Assembly: GCA_902462295.1 (NCBI GenBank)
Contig: CABQAZ010000005.1
Location: 1 to 64,000 of the forward strand
Direction of reading: 5' to 3'
From: an uncultured Clostridium sp.
GTDB lineage: Bacteria; Bacillota; Clostridia; TANB77; CAG-508
Length of the DNA: 64,000 nt
A program made the position numbers and the translations under genes. The notes beneath the pieces are model-generated. The model saw only the letters and a program-made list of their open reading frames with translations, did no database searches and had not been told where the DNA came from. Shown piece after piece: positions 43,708 to 51,806 of the stretch (positions within the stretch are counted from its first letter, which is position 1; every line of letters begins with the position of its first letter).

Positions 43708-44076
43708 ATGATACAACAACAAACAATATTAAAAGTTGCTGACAATACTGGAGCAAAAGAAATTATGTGTATCAGATGTATGGGTGGTTCATATATGAAA
43801 ACAGCCAACATCGGTGATGTAATAGTTGCCTCTGTTAAAACAGCAACACCAGGTGGCGTTGTAAAAAAAGGTGATGTAGTAAAAGCTGTTATAGTAAGAA
43901 GCAAAAAAGGTCTAAGAAGACCAGATGGTTCTTATGTAAAATTTGATGAAAATGCAGCAGTAATAATAAAAGATGATAAAACACCAAAAGGAACACGTAT
44001 ATTTGGTCCAGTTGCAAGAGAATTAAGAGAAAAGGATTATATGAAAATATTATCATTAGCACCAGAAGTTTTATAA
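43708..44076 (+). CDS. rplN: 50S ribosomal protein L14
   Basis: The 122-residue protein shows MIQQQTILKVADNTGAKEIM, KKGDVVKAVIVRSKKGLRRP and DDKTPKGTRIFGPVARELRE, a near-perfect match to bacterial L14. L14 forms part of the intersubunit bridge region and binds silencing factor RsfS. The start is three bases after rpsQ. Length is standard. Confidence 0.98.
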   Translation: MIQQQTILKVADNTGAKEIMCIRCMGGSYMKTANIGDVIVASVKTATPGGVVKKGDVVKAVIVRSKKGLRRPDGSYVKFDENAAVIIKDDKTPKGTRIFGPVARELREKDYMKILSLAPEVL

Positions 44077-44126
44077 TGTTTTAAATAAATCCAATAACCA
44101 AAAAACAAAGAAGGAGGTTAAACTCA

Positions 44127-44435
44127 ATGAGAATAAAAAAAGGAGATACAGTCCAAGTTTTATCTGGAAATGATAAAGGTAAAAAAGGAGAAGTATTAGA
44201 AGTTATGCCAAAAGACTCAAGAATAGTAGTAAAAGGCATTAATGTTAGAAAAAAACACATCAAACCTAGAAAACAAGGTGAAGAAGGTGGAATAATTCCA
44301 GTTGAATGTGCTATTAACAGTTCAAAAGTTAATATTGTATGTCCAAAATGTGGAAAAACTACTAGAGTAGAATATAAAATTGAAAAAGATAAAAAAGTTC
44401 GTGTTTGTAAAAAATGTGGAACCATAATAAAATAA
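44127..44435 (+). CDS. rplX: 50S ribosomal protein L24
   Basis: The 102-residue protein has a KOW motif (KKGDTVQVLSGNDKGKKGEV), VKGINVRKKHIKPRKQGEEG and a four-cysteine C-terminus (CPKCGKTTR...CKKCG) that could bind zinc. L24 starts large-subunit assembly. It starts after AAGGAGGTTAAACTCA. A 124-base gap follows before rplE. Confidence 0.96.
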   Translation: MRIKKGDTVQVLSGNDKGKKGEVLEVMPKDSRIVVKGINVRKKHIKPRKQGEEGGIIPVECAINSSKVNIVCPKCGKTTRVEYKIEKDKKVRVCKKCGTIIK

Positions 44436-44559
44436 AAAAGAAAGGACTTTTTTAAAGGTGGTAACTTAATCAAGTATTATGAATATTTATTATTTCATAA
44501 GCTAGAGAATGATGGGAATAAACCAGCACCTTAGAAAAAGAAAGGAGGAATAACTAAAA

Positions 44560-45099
44560 ATGGAAAAATTGAGAGAACAATATGAAAAAGAAGTAGTTCC
44601 AGCATTAATGAAAAAATTCCAATATAAATCAGTTATGCAAGTTCCAAAACTTGATAAAATAGTTATAAATATAGGTTTAGGAGATATAAAAGAAAATCCT
44701 AAATCATTAGAAAATGCAATGAATGATTTAACACAAATAACAGGTCAAAGACCAATGATAACAAAAGCTAAAAAATCTATTGCAGCATTCAAATTAAGAG
44801 AAGGATCAAATGTTGGATGCAAAGTTACATTAAGAGCTAATAAGATGTATGATTTTGCATACAAATTATTTAATGTAGCACTTCCAAGAGTAAGAGATTT
44901 TAGAGGTGTTTCTGAAAATTCTTTTGATGGAAGAGGAAATTACTCAATGGGAATTAAAGAACAATTAGTATTTCCAGAAATTGAATATGATAAAATAGAC
45001 AAACTAAGAGGAATGGATATCATATTTGTAACAACAGCTGAAACAGACGAAGAGGCAAAAGAGCTATTAAAATTATTAGGAATGCCTTTCAAAGCATAG
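44560..45099 (+). CDS. rplE: 50S ribosomal protein L5
   Basis: The 179-residue protein begins EKLREQYEKEVVPALMKKFQ, has KLDKIVINIGLGDIKENPKS, TGQRPMITKAKKSIAAFKLR and the C-terminal MDIIFVTTAETDEEAKELLK. L5 binds 5S rRNA. It starts after AAAGGAGGAATAACTAAAA. The 124-base gap before it contains AAAGGTG near 44453 that can pair with CACCTT near 44529, a possible long-range hairpin. Confidence 0.97.
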   Translation: MEKLREQYEKEVVPALMKKFQYKSVMQVPKLDKIVINIGLGDIKENPKSLENAMNDLTQITGQRPMITKAKKSIAAFKLREGSNVGCKVTLRANKMYDFAYKLFNVALPRVRDFRGVSENSFDGRGNYSMGIKEQLVFPEIEYDKIDKLRGMDIIFVTTAETDEEAKELLKLLGMPFKA

Positions 45100-45119
45100 T
45101 TTAAGGAGGAGAAAAAATA

Positions 45120-45305
45120 ATGGCTAAAAAATCTATGAAAGTAAAACAAGCTAGACCACAAAAATATAAAACAAGAGAATACAGTAGATGCAAAATTTGT
45201 GGTAGACCACATGCTTATATTAGAAAATATGGAATTTGTCGTGTATGTTTCAGAGAATTAGCACATAAGGGCGAAATTCCAGGTGTTAAGAAAGCAAGTT
45301 GGTAA
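45120..45305 (+). CDS. rpsN: 30S ribosomal protein S14, zinc-binding type
   Basis: The 61-residue protein has the type Z form with CKICGRPHAYIRKYGICRVC, two CxxC pairs that bind zinc, and ends CFRELAHKGEIPGVKKASW (in part). The short zinc form replaces the 100-residue zinc-free S14 used by some bacteria under zinc shortage. It starts after AAGGAGGAGAAAAAATA, 20 bases behind rplE. Confidence 0.97.
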   Translation: MAKKSMKVKQARPQKYKTREYSRCKICGRPHAYIRKYGICRVCFRELAHKGEIPGVKKASW

Positions 45306-45314
45306 AAAAATATA

Positions 45315-45351
45315 TAAGGGATATATAAAGTAATAAAAGATATAACCCTTA
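45315..45351 (+). other. Hairpin between rpsN and rpsH
   Basis: TAAGGG (45315-45320) pairs with CCCTTA (45346-45351), and flanking ATAT stretches extend the stem. It ends just before the AAAGGAGG of rpsH. A shorter AGGGT/ACCCT pair lies before the rplO ribosome binding site (47606-47638). No T-run follows, so local control of translation or mRNA processing is more likely than termination. Confidence 0.4.
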
Positions 45352-45376
45352 ACCGAGAGAAAAGGAGGTAAATAAA

Positions 45377-45775
45377 TTGAATACTACAGATCCAATAGCA
45401 GATATGTTAACAAGAATAAGAAATGCTAACAGTGCTAAGCACAAAACAGTTGATGTACCAGCTTCTAAAATGAAAACAGCAATAGCTGAAATCTTATTTA
45501 AAGAAGGATATATCAAATCATTTGAATTAATAAGTAATGAAAATCAAGGAATCATCAGAATAACTCTAAAATACGATGAAAAAGGAACTAGAGTAATTGA
45601 TGGAATAAAAAGAATTAGTAAACCAGGATTAAGAGTATATGCAGGTAAAGAAGAATTACCAAAAGTATTAAATGGTTTAGGAATAGCAATAATTTCTACA
45701 TCAAAAGGTCTAAAAACAGACAAAGAAGCAAGAGAAACAGGAATAGGTGGAGAAGTTTTAGCTTACATATGGTAG
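45377..45775 (+). CDS. rpsH: 30S ribosomal protein S8
   Basis: The 132-residue protein begins NTTDPIADMLTRIRNANSAK and ends with GLKTDKEARETGIGGEVLAY, typical of S8. S8 is a primary binder of the central domain of 16S rRNA and in E. coli represses the spc operon. The start is TTG after AAAGGAGGTAAATAAA. Instead of rplF, an unrelated membrane protein gene follows. Confidence 0.96.
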   Translation: MNTTDPIADMLTRIRNANSAKHKTVDVPASKMKTAIAEILFKEGYIKSFELISNENQGIIRITLKYDEKGTRVIDGIKRISKPGLRVYAGKEELPKVLNGLGIAIISTSKGLKTDKEARETGIGGEVLAYIW

Positions 45776-45802
45776 TATAGAATAAATGTTAAAGAGGAAA
45801 AA

Positions 45803-46159
45803 ATGATGGAAGATAGTGTTTTTCAAATAGTTTTAATATTAAGTATAATATTATTTATATTAGATATATTTATATATTTTAAAATACTTAAAAATATATC
45901 TAAGATGAAAGAGAAAAATAGTAAAAATAAATTTAAGATTATAACCATATTTTTGATTATACTTTCATTTATATGTATTGAACTTCCAAAAACAATGTAT
46001 AATTTTGGAATTGCAATTGATGCAACAGAAATGGATAAAATAATATGGAATATAGAACCATTTATACCATTAGTTATACAATTAATATTTAATCTTATAT
46101 TATTAAAAACGACAATTAAACAATTAAAAAAGGAAGGTGAAACAAAATGTCAAGAATAG
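45803..46159 (+). CDS. Small membrane protein inserted between rpsH and rplF
   Basis: This 118-residue protein has about three membrane helices (roughly residues 8-29, 45-66 and 88-107) with lysine-rich loops (KMKEKNSKNKFK) and a basic C-terminus. The start follows AAAGAGGAAAAA and the end overlaps the rplF start by 13 bases, so it is co-translated within the spc operon. I do not recognise a family, and no such gene is usual at this place. The codon use looks like its neighbours. It may be a lineage-specific protein with a link to ribosomes or SecY, or a neutral insertion. Confidence 0.65.
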   Translation: MMEDSVFQIVLILSIILFILDIFIYFKILKNISKMKEKNSKNKFKIITIFLIILSFICIELPKTMYNFGIAIDATEMDKIIWNIEPFIPLVIQLIFNLILLKTTIKQLKKEGETKCQE

Positions 46160-46683
46160 GAAATAAACCTATTGCTGTACCAGCAGGAGTTGAAGTAAAA
46201 TTAGAAGGACAAAAAATAACTGTAAAAGGACCTAAAGGTACATTAGAAAGAGAAATACACAAAAATATTTCTGTATCAATAGAAGATAATGTTATTAAAG
46301 TAACAAGACCTAATGATGAAGCAAAAAATAGAAGTTTGCATGGTCTAACAAGAACTTTAATAAGCAATATGATAAATGGTGTTGAAAAAGAATATACAAG
46401 AGAATTACAAATAAATGGTGTAGGTTATAGAGTTGCAAAACAAGGAAATAACTTAAACTTAACATTAGGATATTCTCATCCAGTAATATTTGAAGCACCA
46501 GAAGGAATTACATTTGATGTTCCAAACCCAAATACTATTATTGTAAAAGGTATAGATAAAGAATTAGTTGGTCAAACAGCAGCTAATATCAGAACAAAAA
46601 GACCACCTGAAGTATATAGAGGTAAAGGTATCAAATATGCTGAAGAAGTTATTAGACGTAAAGAGGGTAAGACAGGTAAATAA
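46147..46683 (+). CDS. rplF: 50S ribosomal protein L6
   Basis: The 178-residue protein begins SRIGNKPIAVPAGVEVKLEG, has TVKGPKGTLEREIHKNISVS, NGVGYRVAKQGNNLNLTLGY and PEVYRGKGIKYAEEVIRRKE. L6 lies near the GTPase centre. It starts after AAAAAGGAAGGTGAAACAAA inside the end of the inserted membrane gene. Length is normal. Confidence 0.97.
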   Translation: MSRIGNKPIAVPAGVEVKLEGQKITVKGPKGTLEREIHKNISVSIEDNVIKVTRPNDEAKNRSLHGLTRTLISNMINGVEKEYTRELQINGVGYRVAKQGNNLNLTLGYSHPVIFEAPEGITFDVPNPNTIIVKGIDKELVGQTAANIRTKRPPEVYRGKGIKYAEEVIRRKEGKTGK

Positions 46684-46744
46684 TTAAAAAATACTAACAA
46701 GGGGAAAGGAATATCCTCTAAGATATTTAGAAAGGAGAAAAGTA

Positions 46745-47104
46745 ATGGTTAGTAAAACAGATAGAAGTCTAGAAAGAGATAGAAGACATAAAAGAGTTAG
46801 AACTAAAGTATCTGGAACAGCAGAAAGACCAAGATTATGTGTATATAGAAGCAACAGTAATTTATATGCACAAATAATTGATGATGTTGCAGGAAACACA
46901 TTAGTATCTGCTTCAACATTAGATAAAGAAATAAAAACAAAAAAATCTAATATAGAAGCTGCTAAAGAAGTTGGAGCTTTAATCGCAAAAAGAGCAGTTG
47001 CAAAGAAAATAACAACTGTAGTATATGACCGTAGTGGATATATATACCATGGTGTTGTTAAAGAACTAGCTGAAGCTGCAAGAGAAGGAGGCTTGGAATT
47101 CTAA
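46745..47104 (+). CDS. rplR: 50S ribosomal protein L18
   Basis: The 119-residue protein has RDRRHKRVRTKVSGTAERPR, LCVYRSNSNLYAQIIDDVAG and YDRSGYIYHGVVKELAEAAR. L18 binds 5S rRNA with L5. It starts after AGAAAGGAGAAAAGTA and its stop overlaps the rpsE start by one base. The 61-base gap before it has a small AGGGGA/TCCTCT hairpin. Confidence 0.97.
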   Translation: MVSKTDRSLERDRRHKRVRTKVSGTAERPRLCVYRSNSNLYAQIIDDVAGNTLVSASTLDKEIKTKKSNIEAAKEVGALIAKRAVAKKITTVVYDRSGYIYHGVVKELAEAAREGGLEF

Positions 47105-47595
47105 TGGAAGAAAATAAAATGCCAGAATTAAAAGAAAAAGTAGTAGCTATAAATAGAGTTGCAAAGGTAGTAAAAGGTGGTAGAACATTTAGATTCAGTG
47201 CTGTTGTAATCGTTGGAGATGGAGCAGGACATGTAGGAATAGGAAATGGTAAAGCTGCTGAAGTACCTGATGCTATAAGAAAAGCTATTCAAGAAGCTAA
47301 AAAGAATTTAGTAGAGGTTCCAATAGTAGGAACAACAGTACCTCATGAGTTTATAGGAAAATTTGGTAGTGCAAAAGTTATGTTAAAGCCAGCTGCTGTT
47401 GGTACAGGACTTATAGCTGGAGGAAGTGTAAGACCAGTATTAGAGCTTGCAGGTTATAAAGATATACGTACAAAAGTTATTGGAACAAACAATCCAAGAA
47501 ATGTTGTATATGCAACTATCGAAGGGTTAAAAAGTATGCAAACAATTGAGCAAGTAGCTAAAAAAAGAAATAAAAAAGTAGAAGAAATTATGTAA
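47104..47595 (+). CDS. rpsE: 30S ribosomal protein S5
   Basis: The 163-residue protein shows VVAINRVAKVVKGGRTFRFS, VIVGDGAGHVGIGNGKAAEV, and RKAIQEAKKNLVEVPIVGTT. S5 contributes to decoding fidelity and mRNA unwinding. The start overlaps the rplR stop, with AGGAGGCTTGGAATTCTA upstream. The next gene should be rpmD (L30), but it is absent; rplO follows. Confidence 0.97.
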   Translation: MEENKMPELKEKVVAINRVAKVVKGGRTFRFSAVVIVGDGAGHVGIGNGKAAEVPDAIRKAIQEAKKNLVEVPIVGTTVPHEFIGKFGSAKVMLKPAAVGTGLIAGGSVRPVLELAGYKDIRTKVIGTNNPRNVVYATIEGLKSMQTIEQVAKKRNKKVEEIM

Positions 47596-47669
47596 AAATA
47601 AATATAGGGTAAAACATCACAAAAATGGATATAACCCTCGACATAAAAAACAAGGAGGTGCAAAGAAAC

Positions 47670-48104
47670 ATGAAATTAGGAGAATTAAAACCAACAGTTG
47701 AAAAGAAAAGTAGAAAAAGAGTTGGACGTGGAATGGGTTCTGGAACTGGAAAAACATCAGGAAAAGGACATAAAGGTCAAAAAGCAAGAAGTGGTGGTGG
47801 AGTAAGAAGAGGCTTTGAAGGAGGTCAAACACCATTATATAGAAGATTACCAAAAAGAGGATTTACAAATAGAAATTCTAAGAACTATACAGAAGTAACA
47901 TTAACAATGCTAAACAAATCAAAAGCAACAGATGTAACAGCAGAAAGCTTAGTAGAAGAAGGAATAATCGGAAAAATAAATGACGGAATAGTAGTATTAG
48001 CAACAGGAACTTTAGAGAAAAAAGTAAATGTTAAAGCTACAAAATTTACTGCAACTGCTAAGGAAAAAATCGAAGCCCTAGGCGGAAAGGCAGAGGTGAT
48101 TTAG
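47670..48104 (+). CDS. rplO: 50S ribosomal protein L15
   Basis: The 144-residue protein begins KLGELKPTVEKKSRKRVGRG, then GSGTGKTSGKGHKGQKARSG and GGQTPLYRRLPKRGFTNRNS. L15 is a late assembly protein of the large subunit. I choose ATG at 47670 after CAAGGAGGTGCAAAGAAAC; an earlier in-frame ATG at 47625 would add 15 residues unlike L15. The stop touches the secY start. Confidence 0.96.
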   Translation: MKLGELKPTVEKKSRKRVGRGMGSGTGKTSGKGHKGQKARSGGGVRRGFEGGQTPLYRRLPKRGFTNRNSKNYTEVTLTMLNKSKATDVTAESLVEEGIIGKINDGIVVLATGTLEKKVNVKATKFTATAKEKIEALGGKAEVI

Positions 48105-49421
48105 TTGTTTAAAACAATAAAAAACGCTTTAAAAACACCAGATGTAAGAAAAAGACTATTATATACACTTGTACTTATTATATTATTCAGATTAGGATGT
48201 TTTATAACTGTACCAGGTGTAAATACAATAACATTAAATGAGACAATGTCTTCAAGTAATGGAATTGCAGGATTTATAGATATAATTTCAGGAGGAGCTT
48301 TTTCAAGATTTTCAATATTTGCAATGTCAGTAAGTCCTTACATAACAGCATCAATTGTTGTTCAATTATTAGCAATGGTAATACCATCTTTAGAAAGAAT
48401 GACTAAAGAGGGTGGAGAAGAAGGAAGAAAAGTAATAAATAGATGGACAAAAATTATAACAATAATTTTGGCTTTAGTAGAAGCTATTGGTATTTATCTA
48501 TCATATAGAACTTCTGGAGTATTTATTAATCAAGGATGGTTAACAGGAATATTGGTAGTTACATCATTAATAGCAGGAACATCTTTATTAATGTGGCTTG
48601 GAGAGCAAATTACAAGTAAAGGAATTGGAAATGGTATATCTATTATAATATTTATAGGTATTATATCAGGATTACCTAAAGCAGTAACAACTATATGGAA
48701 TTTGATTGTAACATCAACAGGATTTAGTACAATAGGATTAATTACATCATTAGGAATTATAGTAGGAGCACTTCTTTTAGTTGCAGGAGTTGTATTTGTA
48801 CAAGAAGCTGAAAGAAGAGTTCCAGTACAATATTCTAAAAAAGTTGTAGGAAGAAAAATGGTAGGAGCACAAAGTACACACATTCCATTAAAATTAGCAA
48901 TGGCAGGAGTTATGCCAGTAATATTTGCATCATCATTTATGACATTTCCTGCAATGTTAATTTCAATGTTTGCAGATGTACAAAATCTAAAAGGATTTTG
49001 GGCTGGTGTTTATAAATTTTCTATTGCAACATCATCTTCAAGTGTTGGATGGGGATATTCACTAGCTAATGCAATAGTATATTTACTATTAATAATGGGA
49101 TTCACATTTTTCTATACTTATGCTACATTTAATCCAGCAGAAGTATCAAACAATATAAAGAAAAATGGTGGTTTCATCCCTGGAATTAGAGCAGGAAAAC
49201 CAACAACAGATTATTTATCATCTATAATAACAAAATTAACAATATTTGGAGGATTATTCCTTGCTGTAATAGCAATATTACCAATGTTATTAAGATTTAC
49301 TAATTTGAATGTTTCATTTGGAGGAACTTCAATATTAATAGTTGTAGGTGTTGCACTTGAAACAGTACAACAATTAGAATCTCAATTAGTAATGAGACAT
49401 TACAAAGGATTCTTAGAATAA
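48105..49421 (+). CDS. secY: Protein translocase subunit SecY
   Basis: SecY is the ten-helix channel of the Sec export system. The 438-residue protein has RLLYTLVLIILFRLGCFITV, IVVQLLAMVIPSLERMTKEG, EQITSKGIGNGISIIIFIGI and NPAEVSNNIKKNGGFIPGIR, all standard. The start is TTG immediately after the rplO stop, with GCAGAGGTGATTTAG upstream. A terminator at 49420 separates it from adk, which has its own promoter. Confidence 0.97.
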   Translation: MFKTIKNALKTPDVRKRLLYTLVLIILFRLGCFITVPGVNTITLNETMSSSNGIAGFIDIISGGAFSRFSIFAMSVSPYITASIVVQLLAMVIPSLERMTKEGGEEGRKVINRWTKIITIILALVEAIGIYLSYRTSGVFINQGWLTGILVVTSLIAGTSLLMWLGEQITSKGIGNGISIIIFIGIISGLPKAVTTIWNLIVTSTGFSTIGLITSLGIIVGALLLVAGVVFVQEAERRVPVQYSKKVVGRKMVGAQSTHIPLKLAMAGVMPVIFASSFMTFPAMLISMFADVQNLKGFWAGVYKFSIATSSSSVGWGYSLANAIVYLLLIMGFTFFYTYATFNPAEVSNNIKKNGGFIPGIRAGKPTTDYLSSIITKLTIFGGLFLAVIAILPMLLRFTNLNVSFGGTSILIVVGVALETVQQLESQLVMRHYKGFLE

Positions 49422-49453
49422 AAAAGTGCCTATCAAAGATAGGTGCTTTTTTT
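49420..49453 (+). terminator. Intrinsic terminator after secY
   Basis: AAAAAGTGCCTATC pairs with GATAGGTGCTTTTT (with G-U pairs) around AAA, followed by T residues to 49453. It begins at the secY stop and closes the S10-spc transcript. Confidence 0.88.
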
Positions 49454-49486
49454 GCGGAAAAAATTATGCATAAAATAGGAAAACAA

Positions 49487-49515
49487 TTGACAAACTAAGT
49501 AAAATAAGCTAAAAT
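49487..49515 (+). promoter_or_regulatory. Sigma-A promoter before adk
   Basis: TTGACA at 49487-49492 and TAAAAT at 49510-49515 are 17 bases apart. It restarts transcription for adk, map, infA, rpmJ and perhaps the alpha operon. Confidence 0.85.
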
Positions 49516-49538
49516 AGAATTGCAAAGAACGAAAGAAA

Positions 49539-49558
49539 GCCTCTAAGAAATTAGAGGC
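49539..49558 (+). other. Perfect hairpin in the adk leader
   Basis: GCCTCTAA (49539-49546) pairs perfectly with TTAGAGGC (49551-49558) around GAAA. Five bases later comes TTTTTT. The form is close to an intrinsic terminator placed between promoter and gene, so it may act as an attenuator or protect the 5' end of the mRNA. Confidence 0.5.
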
Positions 49559-49598
49559 ACGTATTTTTTCGAAAGGTAAAGAGAAAGGAAGAAAAAGG

Positions 49599-50264
49599 AT
49601 GAATATTATTATGTTAGGTGCTCAAGGTACAGGAAAAGGAACTGTAGCAGGGTTAATAAGTGAGCAAACAGGATTACCACAAATATCAACAGGAGACATT
49701 TTCAGAAAAAATATTAGTGAAAAAACAGAATTAGGAATAGAAGCAGAAAAATATATATCAAAAGGAAATTTAGTTCCAGACCCAATAACTGTTCCAATGG
49801 TTAAAGATAGATTAAACTGGGGAGATGCAAAAAATGGAGTTATATTAGATGGATTTCCAAGAACAATAGAGCAAGCAGAAGAATTGGATAAAATATTAGA
49901 AAATAAAGAAGAAAAAGTTGATTTAGTAATAAATTTGGTAACACCAAAAGAAGAACTAATAGACAGAATGATTACAAGGAGAGTATGTACGAATCCAGAT
50001 TGCAAAACAACATATAATACAAAATTACATCCACCAAAAGTAGATGGAATATGTGACAAATGTGGTTCACCATTAAAACAAAGAGCTGATGATTCTGATC
50101 CAGAAGCAATAAAAAGAAGATTAGAAACATATGAAGAAAAAACAAGACCATTAGTAGAATATTACAAAAATAAAGGTGTATTAAGAACAGAAGAAGTTAG
50201 TATATCAATAAACAGAATGGGAAAAGATGTAGCAGAAGATATAGTAAAAGATTTAAAAAAATAA
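49599..50264 (+). CDS. adk: Adenylate kinase, zinc-binding form
   Basis: The 221-residue enzyme interconverts ATP and AMP with two ADP. It has the P-loop MLGAQGTGKGTVAGLISEQT, ISTGDIFRKNI, ILDGFPRTIEQAEEL and a LID domain with CTNPDCKTTYN and CDKCG, four cysteines that bind zinc in Gram-positive enzymes. The usual GAPGAGKGT loop reads GAQGTGKGT here, a mild variation. It starts after GAAAGGAAGAAAAAGG. Confidence 0.95.
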   Translation: MNIIMLGAQGTGKGTVAGLISEQTGLPQISTGDIFRKNISEKTELGIEAEKYISKGNLVPDPITVPMVKDRLNWGDAKNGVILDGFPRTIEQAEELDKILENKEEKVDLVINLVTPKEELIDRMITRRVCTNPDCKTTYNTKLHPPKVDGICDKCGSPLKQRADDSDPEAIKRRLETYEEKTRPLVEYYKNKGVLRTEEVSISINRMGKDVAEDIVKDLKK

Positions 50265-50328
50265 ATATATAGAAGATTAAAATCTCCTAAAAAGAAGATG
50301 AATTATAGCTAAATGAAAGGAGAAAGAA

Positions 50329-51099
50329 ATGGTAACTATAAAATCAAAAAGAGAAATTGAATTAATGAGAGAAGCAGGACGTGTAACAGCATTAACACAC
50401 AAGGCAATAGAAGATGCTATAAAACCAGGAATGACAACAGCAGAAATAGATAAAATTGCCGAAGAAACAATGAAAAAATATGGTGCTGTATCAGCAGAAA
50501 AAGGATACGACCCAGGAATAAGAGGAGTTCCTCCATATCCAGCTGCAACATGTATATCAATAAATGATGAAGTAATACATGGAGTACCATCAAAAAAGAG
50601 AATAATAAAAGATGGAGACATTGTAAGTGTTGACTTAGTATCACTAAAAAACGGATATAATGGAGACGCTGCAAGAACATTTTTAGTTGGAAATGTATCA
50701 AAAGAAGCAAAAAGGTTAGTAGAAGTAACAAAACAAGCATTTTTTGAGGGAATAAAATATGCCAAAAAAGGAAATAGAATAGGAGATGTATCACATGCAA
50801 TAGGTGAATATGTTAAATCTCAAGGATATTCTGTTGTAAGAGAATTTGAGGGGCATGGAATAGGAAAAGACATGCATGAAGAACCTGAAATACCAAACTA
50901 TGGAAAAGCTGGAAGAGGAATAAGACTAGAACCAGGAATGACATTAGCGATAGAACCAATGGTAATAGCAGGAAAACCAGATATATGGCAATTAGAAGAT
51001 GGTTGGACAATAGTAACACAAGATGGAAGTTTATCAGCACATTATGAAAACACAATTTTAATTACAGAAAATGAACCAGAACTATTGACAATCCTATAA
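50329..51099 (+). CDS. map: Methionine aminopeptidase, type I
   Basis: The 256-residue metalloprotease removes the first methionine of nascent proteins. Metal ligands lie in VSVDLVSLKNGYNGDAARTF, GHGIGKDMHEEPEIPNYG, LEPGMTLAIEPM and SAHYENTILIT. The start follows AAAGGAGAAAGAA. It sits between adk and infA as in most Firmicutes; the KOW-domain gene sometimes found here is absent. Confidence 0.96.
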   Translation: MVTIKSKREIELMREAGRVTALTHKAIEDAIKPGMTTAEIDKIAEETMKKYGAVSAEKGYDPGIRGVPPYPAATCISINDEVIHGVPSKKRIIKDGDIVSVDLVSLKNGYNGDAARTFLVGNVSKEAKRLVEVTKQAFFEGIKYAKKGNRIGDVSHAIGEYVKSQGYSVVREFEGHGIGKDMHEEPEIPNYGKAGRGIRLEPGMTLAIEPMVIAGKPDIWQLEDGWTIVTQDGSLSAHYENTILITENEPELLTIL

Positions 51100-51226
51100 A
51101 ATTATTATATAATGTATGAGTTAATACTGAAAAAAAGAATATTATGGAAATTTATAATTAAAAAAGATGTTTTAAAGCATAAATTTTCATATTAATATAG
51201 AACTCTTTAAAAAGGAGGTAAAAGAC

Positions 51227-51445
51227 TTGGCAAAAGAGGATGTAATAGAGGTAGAGGGTATAGTAGTAGAAACATTACCAAATACAAATTTCAAAGTAGA
51301 ACTTGAAAATGGACATCAAATATTAGCACATATTTCAGGAAAATTAAGAATGAACTATATCAAAATTCTACCAGGAGATAAAGTTAAAGTTGAACTATCA
51401 CCATATGATTTAACAAGAGGAAGAATCACTTGGAGAGCAAAATAA
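51227..51445 (+). CDS. infA: Translation initiation factor IF-1
   Basis: The 72-residue OB-fold protein reads AKEDVIEVEGIVVETLPNTN and HISGKLRMNYIKILPGDKVK with RGRITWRAK at the end, a standard IF-1. The start is TTG after AAAGGAGGTAAAAGAC. A 127-base AT-rich gap precedes it, and rpmJ follows after 52 bases. Confidence 0.97.
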   Translation: MAKEDVIEVEGIVVETLPNTNFKVELENGHQILAHISGKLRMNYIKILPGDKVKVELSPYDLTRGRITWRAK

Positions 51446-51497
51446 AAGTCAATTAATTAACCCAAAAATATAAATACTATTAAAGGAGGGAAATCTA

Positions 51498-51611
51498 ATG
51501 AAAGTAAGACCATCTGTAAAGAAAATGTGTGACAAATGCAAAGTAATAAAAAGAAAAGGTGTAATTAGAGTTATATGTGAAAACCCTAAACATAAACAAA
51601 GACAAGGGTAA
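51498..51611 (+). CDS. rpmJ: 50S ribosomal protein L36
   Basis: This 37-residue protein reads KVRPSVKKMCDKCKVIKRKG and ends VICENPKHKQRQG. Cysteines C11, C14 and C27 with H32 form the zinc site of the C+ form. It starts after TAAAGGAGGGAAATCTA. It is followed by a structured gap of 195 bases before rpsM. Confidence 0.97.
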   Translation: MKVRPSVKKMCDKCKVIKRKGVIRVICENPKHKQRQG

Positions 51612-51806
51612 TTAAAGTTTATAACACAAATATGGTAGCGGCTGTTAAACTTGAATAAAGTTTACATATCAGATTTGTGTTTATATATATGTCCAAAATA
51701 AACTTAAAGACTAGTATATCTAGTGCATTTCACCTTTAAGTCAGAAATAGGACAACACTTGAATAAAATTCAAATAAAAGAAGAAAAAATTTGGAGGTGT
51801 AAAAAA
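51612..51806 (+). promoter_or_regulatory. Structured leader before rpsM (possible ribosomal protein autoregulation)
   Basis: Two nested hairpin domains are visible. In the first, AACACAAAT (51623-51631) pairs with ATTTGTGTT (51673-51681) and encloses TAAACTT/AAGTTTA. In the second, ACTTAAAG (51702-51709) pairs with CTTTAAGT (51734-51741) and encloses ACTAG/CTAGT. The gap between rpmJ and rpsM is much longer than usual here. S4, encoded two genes downstream, is a known autoregulator in Firmicutes, and an S4 leader has been described in Clostridia. Whether this is that leader needs a covariance search. Confidence 0.55.
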
